A stretch of DNA of 64,000 bases from RBG-16-66-20 sp040752005 (GCA_040752005.1 JBFMFX010000014.1:35557-99556), one strand, 5' to 3'. Positions 1-8,641 are shown, counted from the stretch's first letter. Numbers and translations: made by a program. Notes: a model not told the origin generated them from the sequence alone.

Positions 1-1690
1 AAAAGCGCGGCAGCAGCCTCGCGCCGAGCCAGTGCCGGCCGCGGACCGCGCCTTCGGCATCCGGAAAGAGCGTCAGGTTGAAGCTCCAGTGCCCCAGGCG
101 CGCATAGGCGGCAGCGAGCCGCGCGAGCGTCCCTGCGAACGTGCGGATCTCGTCCTCGCCGCACTCGGTGAGCGTGGCGCGGCCGCGGATGAGCGCCTGC
201 GCGTCACCGAGCATCCCGACAGGGCAAAACGGCACCCACCAGCTCACCGGCCCCTCCTCCAGCACCAGCCGTTCACCCGCGGCGCGCTCCGCGGCGACGA
301 GCGCCCGCGGCCAGGCGATGCCGTGACGCTGCAGAAAGCGTGTCTCGGCGTCGAGCTCGCGCCGCAGCGCGTTGCCGGGCGCGTCGGTCACGATCACCTG
401 GAGATGCGGGTGGACTTGCGAGGCACCCGACGGCGGCATGTAGTTCCAGGTGACGATGCCGTACACCTCGCGCCCGCAGAACCGCGCCGCCGCCTGCACG
501 ATGAAGTCGCGCGCAAGCAGCAGCGCGTCGGCGATTCGGTCCGCGCGCAGTGCGTGCATCGGGACGAAGTGCGCGCGCTCGATCGCCACGATCGCCGAGA
601 CGTCGTCGTAGGGAAAGAGGTTCGGAAAGAGCAGCGCCTCGCCGCGCCGCATTCGTCCGCCGGCGAGCGTGTCCTCGGGATAGCGCGGCGTCGCCGCCTC
701 GATCCGCTCCGGGCAGAAGGGGCAGGCGGCGCGCGTCGCCTCGGCAAGCTGCGCAAGCTCCGGCACCTCGCGCGGCGGAAAGGCGAAGTGGCAGATACGC
801 GCGGTCTCGCCGGTGAGCGGATCTTCGCGCACCTCGCTTTCGATCTCAGCGAGCGCGAAGTCGCGGCGCGGGTCGTGGATGCGCGCCACTTTCTTGCGCA
901 CGCGGTACTCGATTCGCGGCTCGGGGTGCGCGGCGCGCGGCGCGCCAACGAAAGCCTGATGCCGCTCGATCGCGTCGGCGAGGGCCGCCACCCCCTCGCC
1001 GGCCGTCGCCACCGTCCTCAGCAAAGGCGGCGACCAGGCGCTGCGAGCGCGCAGCGCGAGCATGCCGGCGAGCGCCTGCTCGGCGCGCGCCGCCTGCGGG
1101 AAGTCCGCCTTGTTGAGCACCAGGATGTCCGCGATTTCCAGCACTCCGGCCTTGATGGCCTGCAACTCGTCGCCCGCGCCCGGGGCGCAGACGACGATGC
1201 GCGTTTGCGCCACCGATGCGACTTCGACCTCGGACTGCCCGACGCCCACCGTCTCGACGATCACCACGTCGTAATGCGCCGCATCCAGCACCTCGATCGC
1301 CGCGCGCGCGGCGCGCGCGAGCCCCCCGAGGTGGCCGCGCGCGGCGAACGAGCGGATGAAGACGCGCTCATCGTTCTGGAGCGCCATCATGCGCACGCGA
1401 TCGCCGAGCACCGCGCCCCCGGTGACCGGGCTGGAAGGATCCACCGCCACCACCGCCACGGTGCGGCCGCGTCGCAGCAATTCGCCGACCAGGACGGCAA
1501 CCAGCGTGGACTTGCCGGTGCCCGGCGCCCCGGTGACGCCGATGACGCGCGCATGCCCCCGGCGCGGGGCGAGCGCCGCGCGCAGCGCGGCCGCTTCCGG
1601 CGCCTCGTTCTCGATCGCCGAGATCGCGCGCGCGATCGCGCGCCGTTCGCGCGCCGCGATGCGGCTGGCCCAATCCCCGGGCGCGTGCAT
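1..1690 (-). CDS. MeaB-type mutase chaperone GTPase fused to a GalT/HIT-like domain (3' end beyond the window)
   Basis: One open frame starts at ATG 1690 and runs off the left edge (563 codons seen). Residues 1-255 are a MeaB/ArgK G protein: Walker A GAPGTGKS at 54-61, the VDPSSPVTGG segment near 83-92, ETVGVGQSE near 146-154, and NKAD at 193-196. MeaB proteins load and protect B12-dependent acyl-CoA mutases. The usual C-terminal dimerisation arm is absent. From about residue 265 the frame continues into a galactose-1-phosphate uridylyltransferase-like (HIT superfamily) domain with a CPFC metal site at 323-326 and the HxHxQ catalytic motif HPHLQ at 427-431. I re-read the codons across the junction and found no frame break. 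It is the last visible gene of the mutase operon, 5 nt after the Bug gene. The MeaB part fits the mutase genes upstream; the role of the GalT part is unknown. Confidence 0.85.
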   Translation of the reverse strand, partial: MHAPGDWASRIAARERRAIARAISAIENEAPEAAALRAALAPRRGHARVIGVTGAPGTGKSTLVAVLVGELLRRGRTVAVVAVDPSSPVTGGAVLGDRVRMMALQNDERVFIRSFAARGHLGGLARAARAAIEVLDAAHYDVVIVETVGVGQSEVEVASVAQTRIVVCAPGAGDELQAIKAGVLEIADILVLNKADFPQAARAEQALAGMLALRARSAWSPPLLRTVATAGEGVAALADAIERHQAFVGAPRAAHPEPRIEYRVRKKVARIHDPRRDFALAEIESEVREDPLTGETARICHFAFPPREVPELAQLAEATRAACPFCPERIEAATPRYPEDTLAGGRMRRGEALLFPNLFPYDDVSAIVAIERAHFVPMHALRADRIADALLLARDFIVQAAARFCGREVYGIVTWNYMPPSGASQVHPHLQVIVTDAPGNALRRELDAETRFLQRHGIAWPRALVAAERAAGERLVLEEGPVSWWVPFCPVGMLGDAQALIRGRATLTECGEDEIRTFAGTLARLAAAYARLGHWSFNLTLFPDAEGAVRGRHWLGARLLPRF

Positions 1691-1695
1691 CGCCG

Positions 1696-2562
1696 CTAGC
1701 GCCCCTCGGGCCTGGCGCCCGTCAGCTCGATGATGCGCCGGTAGCGCGCGATGTCCTCGCGCACCCACTGCTCCAGCTCCTCCGGCGTGCTCGGTGCCGC
1801 ATCCACTCCCGCGCCCGCAAGGCGCGCCGGCACCTCGGTTCCCTTCAGCGCGGCGACGATCGAGCCATTGAACCGCGCCACCGCCTCGCGCGGCGTGGCG
1901 CGCGGCGCGAGGATCCCGTACCAGTTGAGGAGCACGAACTGCGGATAGCCCGACTCGGCGAATGTGGGAACCTCCGGCGCCACCGCCGCCCGCTGCGGGC
2001 CGGTGACGGCGAGCGCCGGCCCGCCACCCTTGTAGGGAACATCGAGCATGTCAATGCCCGCCATGCGCTTGAACCACTCGAAGCCGAGATGGTGGGGGCT
2101 GGAGCTGCCGAGCGAGGCGAAGCTGAGCTTGCCGGGGGCCGCTTTCGCCGCGGCAACCGCCGCGAGCGTTTTCACACCCGCGTCCGGATGCGCGACCAGC
2201 ATCAACGGCGAAGTGGACGCGCGCGCAACGAACGCAAAATCGGCCAGCGAATCGTAGGGCAGCCTCAGGCCGAAGGCGGCGTTGATCGAGTGAAAGTCGG
2301 TGGTGAGAGGCAGCGTCTGGCCGTCGGTCTCGGCGCGCGCCGCCGCCTCGGTCGCGATCACCGAGTTGCCGCCGGGGCGGTTGTCCACCACCACCGGCTG
2401 TCCGAGGTCGCGCTGCAGGTGCTCGGCGAGCGCGCGCGCCGCCACATCGGTTCCGCTGCCGGGCGGAAACGGAACGAGGATCCTGAGCGGCTTGGACGGA
2501 AAACCCTGCGCGGCGGCAAGGCAGGAGAAGACGGCGAACAGGGCCGCGAGCCACGCTTTCAT
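1696..2562 (-). CDS. Bug/TTT-family periplasmic substrate-binding protein with internal deletion
   Basis: 288 aa from ATG 2562, with a signal peptide (hydrophobic stretch ending in LAAAQG near residue 20) and the family start FPSKPLRILVPFPPGSGTDV. Bug proteins capture carboxylates in the periplasm for tripartite tricarboxylate-type transport or sensing. They are usually about 320 aa. Here the second domain jumps directly from VPYKGGGPA to LAVTGPQRAAVAPEVPTF. About 35 residues that normally lie between these conserved motifs are missing, without a frame break. The fold may therefore be damaged. The gene lies in the mutase operon, 13 nt after nnrS-like. No matching membrane components (TctA/TctB) are in the window. 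Confidence 0.8.
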   Translation of the reverse strand: MKAWLAALFAVFSCLAAAQGFPSKPLRILVPFPPGSGTDVAARALAEHLQRDLGQPVVVDNRPGGNSVIATEAAARAETDGQTLPLTTDFHSINAAFGLRLPYDSLADFAFVARASTSPLMLVAHPDAGVKTLAAVAAAKAAPGKLSFASLGSSSPHHLGFEWFKRMAGIDMLDVPYKGGGPALAVTGPQRAAVAPEVPTFAESGYPQFVLLNWYGILAPRATPREAVARFNGSIVAALKGTEVPARLAGAGVDAAPSTPEELEQWVREDIARYRRIIELTGARPEGR

Positions 2563-2575
2563 GGCATGACTCCGT

Positions 2576-3727
2576 TCAACGGCGGGGAAGGCTGGGTGCG
2601 GCGAGCATCGGCCCGTGCACCGCGAGATACGTGAGGAACGCGCCTGCCCACAGCAGCGCGGACGCGGCGAGCACCCACTCGGCGAGCCCGTGCACCGACC
2701 ACGCAAGGCGCGCGACCGCCGCCGCGAGCACGGCGAAGAACGCGGCGCGCATCGCCGGGGCGACTTCGAGCGGCCGGCCGGTGTGGCGCAGCGCAACGCG
2801 CGTCATCAGGCCGGTCATGGTGAGACCGAGCGCGCCGACGGTGAAGGCGTGGATCCACGCCTCGCCCGGCACCGCCGGCGTGAGCGCGGCAAGTCCGCGC
2901 AGCGCGAGCGCGCCGATGAGCCACGCATAGCCCAGATGCAGCGTCCACAGAAGCGGCTCGGAAGCGGTGCGCCAGCCGCGCCAGCGCGCAAAGCGCACCG
3001 CGTGCACGATGACGGCCGCCGCCGCTGTCGCGGCGATCCACGCATCGGATGCTTCGGCGAGATCGGCGGCGGCGAAGGCGAGCATCGCCGCGGCGGTCGC
3101 GTACTCCAGCGGCACGTGGATGGCGGCGGCCGGCTCGCCGCGCGCGCGCAGAAAGCTGCGCGTGAAGGCCGGTGTGAGCAGCCCGCCGTAAAGCGAATAC
3201 AGGAACGCGAGCGCGTGCAGCCCGAGGCGCAGGCTCCAGCGCGCCCCATCGTCCAGCTCCTCGGCGCGGGCGAGGTGAAAGAGCGCGTTGGCGAGCGCAA
3301 GCGCAAGAAGCGGCGGCAGCGACCACGCGAACAAGCGCTTGCGCGCTCCGGCGAGCGCCGGCGCGAGCGCCAGAAGCATCGCCGGCACGAGGGCGCAGTC
3401 GGCGATCGCCGCCGCGACCGCAGGCAGCCGATCGCCTGCCCACCACGCGGCGCGCCCGGCAAGCCAGACGAGCGCAAGCAGCGCGAGCGGCACGCCGCGC
3501 AGTTCCTGTGCGCCCGCCCAGCTCGGCAGCGCGGTGAGCAGCACGCCGCAGACGATCGCCGTGGCAAAGCCGAACAGCAGTTCGTGCCCGTGCCCGAGCG
3601 GCCCGCCGGGACCGGCCAGCCCCCATCCGGCGCGCTCGGCGTACCAGAGAAGGATGAGCACAGGGCCGTAGGCCGCGCCGAGCAGGAAAAACGGGCGAAA
3701 GCCGCTCGCCCAGAGCGCGCCCCGCAT
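2576..3727 (-). CDS. NnrS-family multi-pass membrane protein
   Basis: 383 aa. It has about twelve hydrophobic segments, the characteristic start ALWASGFRPFFLLGAAYGP, and a GHGHELLFGF motif near residues 43-52, all typical of NnrS, a haem/copper membrane protein tied to nitric-oxide stress in denitrifiers. The ATG at 3727 shares one base with the stop of the CoA-transferase (TGATG), so it is translationally coupled. The longer open frame upstream of this ATG is the antisense/alternative frame of the CoA-transferase. Why an NnrS gene sits in a CoA-ester operon is not evident; it may protect a redox enzyme or simply be co-regulated. Confidence 0.8.
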   Translation of the reverse strand: MRGALWASGFRPFFLLGAAYGPVLILLWYAERAGWGLAGPGGPLGHGHELLFGFATAIVCGVLLTALPSWAGAQELRGVPLALLALVWLAGRAAWWAGDRLPAVAAAIADCALVPAMLLALAPALAGARKRLFAWSLPPLLALALANALFHLARAEELDDGARWSLRLGLHALAFLYSLYGGLLTPAFTRSFLRARGEPAAAIHVPLEYATAAAMLAFAAADLAEASDAWIAATAAAAVIVHAVRFARWRGWRTASEPLLWTLHLGYAWLIGALALRGLAALTPAVPGEAWIHAFTVGALGLTMTGLMTRVALRHTGRPLEVAPAMRAAFFAVLAAAVARLAWSVHGLAEWVLAASALLWAGAFLTYLAVHGPMLAAPSLPRR

Positions 3728-4917
3728 CAGGCCGGAATCGCGCCCGCGGCTGCCAGCGCGCGGCGCTCCTCGTCGGAGAACCCCGCCTCGCGCAGCACCG
3801 CGTGCGTGTGCTCGCCGTATTTCGGCGCAAAGCGGAAAGTGCGCGCCGCCCCCGGCAGATCCACCGCCATCGGCTGCATGCGTACCCGCCGGCCGCCGGG
3901 CGTCGCGGTCTCGGTCAGGTGCCCGCGCAGGGCCTCCAGCTCCCGCACCGCGGCGACGCTGTGGATCCTCGCGTGCGGGATCTGCGCCGCGCGCAGGTCG
4001 GCCATCACTTCGTCGCCGGTCACGCGCGCGGTGATCGTGGCGATGTCGCGGTGAAGCGCCTTGCGGTCGCGGATGCGGCCGGCGTTGGTGGCGCGCACCT
4101 CGCTCGCCAGCGACGCGAAGCGCGGCAACGCCGTGAGCCGGCGCCACTGTGCGTCGCTGCCGATCGCCATGTAGAAGTAGCCGTCGGCGAGCGGATAGAC
4201 GTTGGTCGGCACGAACTTGCGGTGCTCGTTGCCGGCACGGCTCACTTCCCAGGGCTCGCAGTCGAAGTCGAGCAGCGGCAGCGTGGTGATCAGCCAGGAG
4301 GCCGCCGCCTGGAGCATCGAGACGTGGATCGCGCGCCCGCGGCCGGTCTCGGCGCGCTCGGCAAGGGCGAGCAGCACGTTCGCATACACCTCGTCGCCCG
4401 CCTTCAGGTCGATCACCGGCACGCCGCAGAGCACCGGTGTTCCTTCCGGGTCGCCGGTGAGGTCGACGTAGCCCGCCATCGCCTGGATCACCGGATCGTA
4501 GCCCGGCACTTCCGGGTACTGCGGCCCGAGCGCCGAGATGCCCGCCCAGACGAGGTCGGGCTTCACCGCCGAGAGCGTCTCGTAGTCAATACCGAGCGGG
4601 CGGTAGCGCTCGGGCACGGTGTTGCAGCAGAACACGTCCACGTCGAGCGCGCGCACGAGGCGCTTCAGCGCCTCGCGTCCTTCCGCGCTCTTGAGGTTCA
4701 GCGCAATCGCCTCCTTGCCGACGTTCGGCGCGATGAAGTAGCTGCGCCGGTCGGCATCGGCCACCTCGGTGCCGATATAGCGGTTCGGATCGCCGGGAAG
4801 CCCTCCCGCGCCGTGCGCCTCGATGCGGATCACGCGCCAGCCAAGGTGCACGAAGCGCAAGGTCGCGTACGGCAGCGACAGCGCCTGCTCCAGGCTGAGC
4901 ACCGTGCGGCGCTTCAA
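3727..4917 (-). CDS. Family III CoA-transferase (CaiB/BaiF type)
   Basis: 396 aa from a TTG start at 4917 that overlaps the stop of the molybdenum-hydroxylase large subunit (TTGA). Residues VLSLEQALSLPYATLRFVHL and GWRVIRIE near the N terminus, the GYDPVIQAMAGYVDLTG segment, and the C-terminal PKYGEHTHAVLREAGF are typical of family III formyl-CoA/carnitine-CoA transferases, which move CoA between acyl-CoA and a free acid. In this operon it would activate the pathway acid, or recycle CoA from an end product. The N-terminal glycines usual for the family (LxGPxA) are altered (LSLPYA). No substrate can be named from sequence. Confidence 0.85.
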   Translation of the reverse strand: MKRRTVLSLEQALSLPYATLRFVHLGWRVIRIEAHGAGGLPGDPNRYIGTEVADADRRSYFIAPNVGKEAIALNLKSAEGREALKRLVRALDVDVFCCNTVPERYRPLGIDYETLSAVKPDLVWAGISALGPQYPEVPGYDPVIQAMAGYVDLTGDPEGTPVLCGVPVIDLKAGDEVYANVLLALAERAETGRGRAIHVSMLQAAASWLITTLPLLDFDCEPWEVSRAGNEHRKFVPTNVYPLADGYFYMAIGSDAQWRRLTALPRFASLASEVRATNAGRIRDRKALHRDIATITARVTGDEVMADLRAAQIPHARIHSVAAVRELEALRGHLTETATPGGRRVRMQPMAVDLPGAARTFRFAPKYGEHTHAVLREAGFSDEERRALAAAGAIPA

Positions 4918-7256
4918 TCGGCCAGTCTCCACCGCGGCGGTTGCGCCGCGCCGGCGAGCGCGCGATAGACGTTCTCCGGCGTGAACGGCAGCGCGGTGAT
5001 GCGCACACCGGTCGCGTTCTCGATGGCGTTGGCGACCGCCGCCGCGATGCAGATCGCCGGCGCCTCGCCCACGCCCTTCGCCCCCTGCGGCCCCTCGCCG
5101 TCCATCGTCTCGATGAATTCGACGTCGATCTCCGGGATCTCCGGCGCGGTCACCAGCTTGTAGTCGCGGAAGCACGGGTTGCGGATGACGCCGCCTTCGA
5201 CGATCAGGTTCTCGGTGAGCGCATAGCCCTGGCCCATCACCACGCCGCCTTCGATCTGGCCCTCGATGCCGAGGCGGTTGAGCACGCGCCCGACGTCGTG
5301 CGCGCCGGTGACCTTCAGCAGCCGCACGATCCCGGTCCGGGTGTCCACCTCCACCTCGCAGACCTGCGTCGCCCAGGCGTAGGCTGCCGACACGTCGCCC
5401 TTGAACTCGCGGTCCTGATGCTTCGAGGGCGGCTCGTAGTAGTGCGTGGTCATCACCAGCTCCGCCTTGTCCTGAAAGTGCAGCGAGCGGATGAGCTTGC
5501 CCAGTTCGATCACGCGCTCGCCGCTTGCCTTGAGCACCACGCAGCCGCCGCGCAGGTCGAGGTCTTCGGGCGCATGGCCCGTCTTCGCCGCGGCGGCGGC
5601 GAGGATCTTCGCTTTTGCCTTGCGCGCGGCGCCGATCGCCGAATTGCCGGCGATGAAGGTGGTGCGCGAGGCGTGCACGCCGACGTCCCACGGGGTGATG
5701 TCGGTGTCGTTGTTCACTACCGTCACCGCCGAGATCGGCAGGCCGAGCTCCTCGCACACCAGTTCCGCGAGCACCGTCTCCGAGCCCTGCCCGATCTCCG
5801 AGGCGCCGGTGATCAGCGTCACGTGCGCGAAATCGTCGAGCTTGAGGATCGTGCCGCAGCCGTCCGACGGATAGATCTTCGCGCCGCCTCCCACATGCAG
5901 CATCGAGGCCATGCCGATGCCGCGCTTGACCGGATTCGCGTCGGCCTGCCGCGCGCGGTTGGCGCGGCGCTTCTCGACATAGCCGCTTCGCTCGGCCGCC
6001 GACTTCAGGCAGTCCTTCAGACCGCAGGTCCTGAAGTGCATGCCCTGCGGCGTCGTCTCGCCCGGTTCCTGCGCATTCTTCAGGCGGAATTCGAGCGGAT
6101 CCATGCCGATCGCATCGGCGAGCCGGTCCATGTGGGCTTCCACCGCGAACGTGGCCTGCAGGTTGCCGTAGCCGCGGAACGACCCGGCGTACGGGTTGTT
6201 CGTGTACACCGCCCGGGTGCGGTATTTGCAGTGCGGGACGCGGTAGAGCGACGACACCGTCTGCATCATCACGAACGGGGTGGTCGCGCCCCACGACGTG
6301 TAGGCGCCGTTGTCGTGCAGGGTTTCGGCGATGCGGAAGGTGAGCGTGCCGTCTTTCTTGCAGCCCGAGCGCAGCCTGAAGAGCACCGGCTGGCGCGTGG
6401 GCGAGGCGAGGAACTCCTCCTCGCGGGTGAACACGAGCTTCACCGGCCGGCGGGTGATCCTCGCAAGAAAGATCGCGATCGGCTCGAAGGGATAGATGTC
6501 GAGCTTGGAGCCGAACGCGCCGCCGATCGGCGGCTGGATGATGCGGATGCGCCCCGGGTCGATGCCGAGCAGCTCGGCGAACTCGCGCTTGTGCAGGAAC
6601 GGCACCTGCGTGTTGGAGTAAAGGCGCAGGTTGCCGTTCGGCTCGAACTCGGCGATCACGCCGGAGACGCCCATGCAGCAGTGCGTGACGTAGTGAAGGC
6701 GAAAGACGTCCTCGACCACGACGTCGGATTCGGCCTCGCCCTGCGCCACGTCGCCGTGCGAATAGTCGAAGGTCATCGCAATGTTCCCGGGGCGGTCGGC
6801 GTGAATGAGCGGCGCGCCCGGGGCAAGCGCCTCGCTCGCATCGGTGAGGACCGGAAGCGGCTCGTACTCGACGCGGATGAGTCTGAGCGCCGCCTCGGCG
6901 ATCTCCGGCGTGTCGGCCGCGACCGCGGCGATCTCGTCGCGCAGGCTGCGCACGCGGTCGGTCTTGAGCGGCAGGTGGTCTTTCGCCACCCCGATCGGGC
7001 GCTGCCAGGGAACGTCCGCGGCCGTGATCACCGCGTGCACGCCGGGCAGCTTCTTCGCCTGCGCGGTGTCGATCGCGAGGATTCTCGCGTGCACGTGCGC
7101 CGAGCGCAGGATCTTCGCGTGCAGCATCCCGGGCAGCTGGAGGTCGTGGATATAGCGCGCCCGTCCGCTCGCCTTCTCCGGCGCATCCATCTTCGGAATG
7201 CGCCCGCCGATCAGCGAACTCGGGGTCAGACCACGATTGTCCGGAACGGCGCTCAT
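4914..7256 (-). CDS. Molybdenum hydroxylase large subunit (xanthine dehydrogenase/CoxL family)
   Basis: 780 aa; the ATG at 7256 overlaps the stop of the iron-sulfur subunit (ATGA). Features include IGGRIPKMDAPEKASGRARY at the N terminus, GGAFGSK near residue 265, the cofactor segment YAGSFRGYGN, and the catalytic glutamate region GAKGVGEAP near the C terminus. The AYxCSFR loop with its active-site cysteine, diagnostic of true aerobic CO dehydrogenase, is absent, so this is a hydroxylase of the nicotinate / 4-hydroxybenzoyl-CoA reductase / xanthine dehydrogenase kind. It binds molybdopterin-cytosine dinucleotide and hydroxylates or reduces an unknown ring or aldehyde substrate. It works with the two upstream genes (iron-sulfur and FAD subunits). 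Confidence 0.9.
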   Translation of the reverse strand: MSAVPDNRGLTPSSLIGGRIPKMDAPEKASGRARYIHDLQLPGMLHAKILRSAHVHARILAIDTAQAKKLPGVHAVITAADVPWQRPIGVAKDHLPLKTDRVRSLRDEIAAVAADTPEIAEAALRLIRVEYEPLPVLTDASEALAPGAPLIHADRPGNIAMTFDYSHGDVAQGEAESDVVVEDVFRLHYVTHCCMGVSGVIAEFEPNGNLRLYSNTQVPFLHKREFAELLGIDPGRIRIIQPPIGGAFGSKLDIYPFEPIAIFLARITRRPVKLVFTREEEFLASPTRQPVLFRLRSGCKKDGTLTFRIAETLHDNGAYTSWGATTPFVMMQTVSSLYRVPHCKYRTRAVYTNNPYAGSFRGYGNLQATFAVEAHMDRLADAIGMDPLEFRLKNAQEPGETTPQGMHFRTCGLKDCLKSAAERSGYVEKRRANRARQADANPVKRGIGMASMLHVGGGAKIYPSDGCGTILKLDDFAHVTLITGASEIGQGSETVLAELVCEELGLPISAVTVVNNDTDITPWDVGVHASRTTFIAGNSAIGAARKAKAKILAAAAAKTGHAPEDLDLRGGCVVLKASGERVIELGKLIRSLHFQDKAELVMTTHYYEPPSKHQDREFKGDVSAAYAWATQVCEVEVDTRTGIVRLLKVTGAHDVGRVLNRLGIEGQIEGGVVMGQGYALTENLIVEGGVIRNPCFRDYKLVTAPEIPEIDVEFIETMDGEGPQGAKGVGEAPAICIAAAVANAIENATGVRITALPFTPENVYRALAGAAQPPRWRLAD

Positions 7257-7756
7257 CGCCCCTCGCTCCCGCCGGCAAGAACGGGGTCGGAGCCTGTTCT
7301 TGCGCTGGCGATGGCGTCGATGATCTTGCGGTAGCCGGTGCAGCGGCACAGGTTGCCCTCGATCGCGCGCCGGATTTCCGCTTCGCTCGGCTGCGGGTTG
7401 GCGGCGAGCAGCGCGCTTGCCTGCACCACCAGCCCCGGAGTGCAGAAGCCGCACTGCACTGCGCCCGCCTCGGTGAACGCGCGCACCAGCCGCTCGCCGC
7501 ATTCAGTTGCCGCAATGCCCTCGATGGTGACGACCTCGCGCCCGTCGCACTCGGCGGCGAACATCAGGCAGGAGTTCACCGAGCGGCCGTCCACGACTAT
7601 GGTGCAGGCGCCGCACTCGCCTTCGCCGCACGCGTACTTCGTGCCGGTGAGGCCGAGCACCTCGCGCAACATCGCGAGCGTGCTCATCGTCGGCGGCACG
7701 CTGGCGCGGGTGCGCACGCCGTTCAGCGTAAATTCGATGTCAACTCTCGCAGGCAT
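7253..7756 (-). CDS. Molybdenum hydroxylase 2Fe-2S subunit (CoxS type)
   Basis: 167 aa from ATG 7756 (MPARVDIEF), overlapping the end of the FAD subunit by 17 nt. The first 2Fe-2S cluster motif is YACGEGECGACTIVVDG followed by SC near residue 60. The second uses CGFCTPG and NLCRCTGY. Length and motifs match the small subunit of xanthine dehydrogenase-type heterotrimers, which passes electrons between the Mo site and FAD. The last residues (ARTGSDPVLAGGSEGR) are encoded by a palindromic REP-like sequence (7275-7303) and probably are not part of the conserved fold. Confidence 0.92.
   Translation of the reverse strand: MPARVDIEFTLNGVRTRASVPPTMSTLAMLREVLGLTGTKYACGEGECGACTIVVDGRSVNSCLMFAAECDGREVVTIEGIAATECGERLVRAFTEAGAVQCGFCTPGLVVQASALLAANPQPSEAEIRRAIEGNLCRCTGYRKIIDAIASARTGSDPVLAGGSEGR
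7275..7303. repeat. REP-like palindrome inside the 3' end of the 2Fe-2S subunit gene
   Basis: Perfect 8-bp arms GCAAGAAC and GTTCTTGC flank a 13-nt centre containing GGGGTCGGAGCC. The centre resembles the GGGTCAGACCC core of the palindrome at 23720-23755. A related half-element (GGGGTCAGACCA) is at about 7212-7223 at the start of the large subunit gene. The palindrome supplies coding sequence for the subunit's last residues. Confidence 0.6.
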
Positions 7757-8606
7757 GGCGAACAACCCTCGGCAGCATGTTTCGCACGAGCTCCCGGCGG
7801 TACCAGTCGGAGGCCCGCACATCCGAGATCGGGCGGGTCTCTTCCAGCGCGGCCGCGGCCGCCGCGGCGAGCGCCTGCTCGTCCGGCGCCGCGCCTTCCA
7901 GCGCCGCCTCGGCGCGGGAGGCGCGCATCGGAGTCGGCGCGACCGCGCCGAGCGCGATGCGCACCTGCCGCAGCACGCCGCCCTCGCGCACCGCGCCGAA
8001 GCCGATCGAGATCGCCGAGATATCGAGCGCGGGCCGTGTGCCGAACTTGTAGAACTCCGAGACGAAGTTCGCGGGCGGCGTCGGCACTTCGATCGCCCTG
8101 AGCAGCTCCTCTGGCTGCCGCCGCGTGCGTCCCGGAGCGAGAAAGAACTCCGCCAGCGGCAGCCGGCGCTCCTCGATCGCCCCGTCCGGCTTGGACACCA
8201 GCACGGCCTGCGCCTCGAGCACGAGCAGCGGCACCAGCGTGTCGCCCGCCGGAGAGGCGTTGCAGACGTTGCCGCCGATCGTCGCGGCGTTGCGCACCTG
8301 GTCGCTCGCGAACCGGTCGCACGCCTGCCAGAGGATCGGCAGTCGCCCGCGCACCAGGCCGCTCGCGCGCAGCTCGCGGATCGTCGTCGCCGCGCCGATG
8401 CGGATCGTGCCCTCCGTCTCGGTGATCCCCTGCAGCTCCGGCACGCGCCGCACGCTCATCAGCACGCGCGCGAGCGGCAGCTTTCCCGAATGCGACTGCG
8501 GCATGAGGTCGGTGCCGCCGGCGAGCACGGTCACCTCGCCCGCGCGCAGGATCTCCAGCGCCTCCTGCAGCGAGCGGGGCGCCGCGAAGCGCTCGACTGC
8601 GCTCAT
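7740..8606 (-). CDS. Molybdenum hydroxylase FAD-binding subunit (CoxM type)
   Basis: 288 aa from ATG 8606 (MSAVERFAAPRSLQEALEIL). FAD-binding motifs of the CoxM/xanthine dehydrogenase medium subunit are present: VLAGGTDLMP near residues 28-37, ATIGGNVCNASPAGD near 105-119, and the C-terminal CODH_flav_C-type domain (IALGAVAPTPMRASRAE onward). It accepts electrons from the 2Fe-2S subunit. An open frame extends upstream to a TTG at 8675, but the ATG matches family starts. A 9-bp inverted repeat lies just upstream (8616-8641). Confidence 0.9.
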   Translation of the reverse strand: MSAVERFAAPRSLQEALEILRAGEVTVLAGGTDLMPQSHSGKLPLARVLMSVRRVPELQGITETEGTIRIGAATTIRELRASGLVRGRLPILWQACDRFASDQVRNAATIGGNVCNASPAGDTLVPLLVLEAQAVLVSKPDGAIEERRLPLAEFFLAPGRTRRQPEELLRAIEVPTPPANFVSEFYKFGTRPALDISAISIGFGAVREGGVLRQVRIALGAVAPTPMRASRAEAALEGAAPDEQALAAAAAAALEETRPISDVRASDWYRRELVRNMLPRVVRHACES

Positions 8607-8615
8607 CGCCCCTCC

Positions 8616-8641
8616 GGAAAAAGGTCCTGCGCCCTTTTTCC
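8616..8641. repeat. Intergenic inverted repeat between mutase and molybdenum hydroxylase genes
   Basis: Perfect 9-bp arms GGAAAAAGG (8616-8624) and CCTTTTTCC (8633-8641) with an 8-nt spacer. It sits in the 65-nt gap between the mutase stop and the FAD subunit start. It could be an RNA hairpin that sets relative expression inside the operon, or another REP-like palindrome. It lacks a following U-run on the minus strand strong enough to call a terminator. Confidence 0.5.

Noticed and set aside
32..1699. Long plus-strand open frame (555 codons) opposite the MeaB-GalT gene
   Set aside because: It is the codon-aligned antisense of a well-supported minus-strand gene in GC-rich DNA; its translation is Arg/Ala/His-rich without any domain.
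4941..7334. 797-codon plus-strand open frame opposite the molybdenum hydroxylase
   Set aside because: Antisense shadow; the minus-strand product has all family motifs, this frame has none.
4914..8606. Aerobic carbon monoxide dehydrogenase (coxMSL)
   Set aside because: The large subunit lacks the AYxCSFR active-site loop; only the general molybdenum hydroxylase family is supported.
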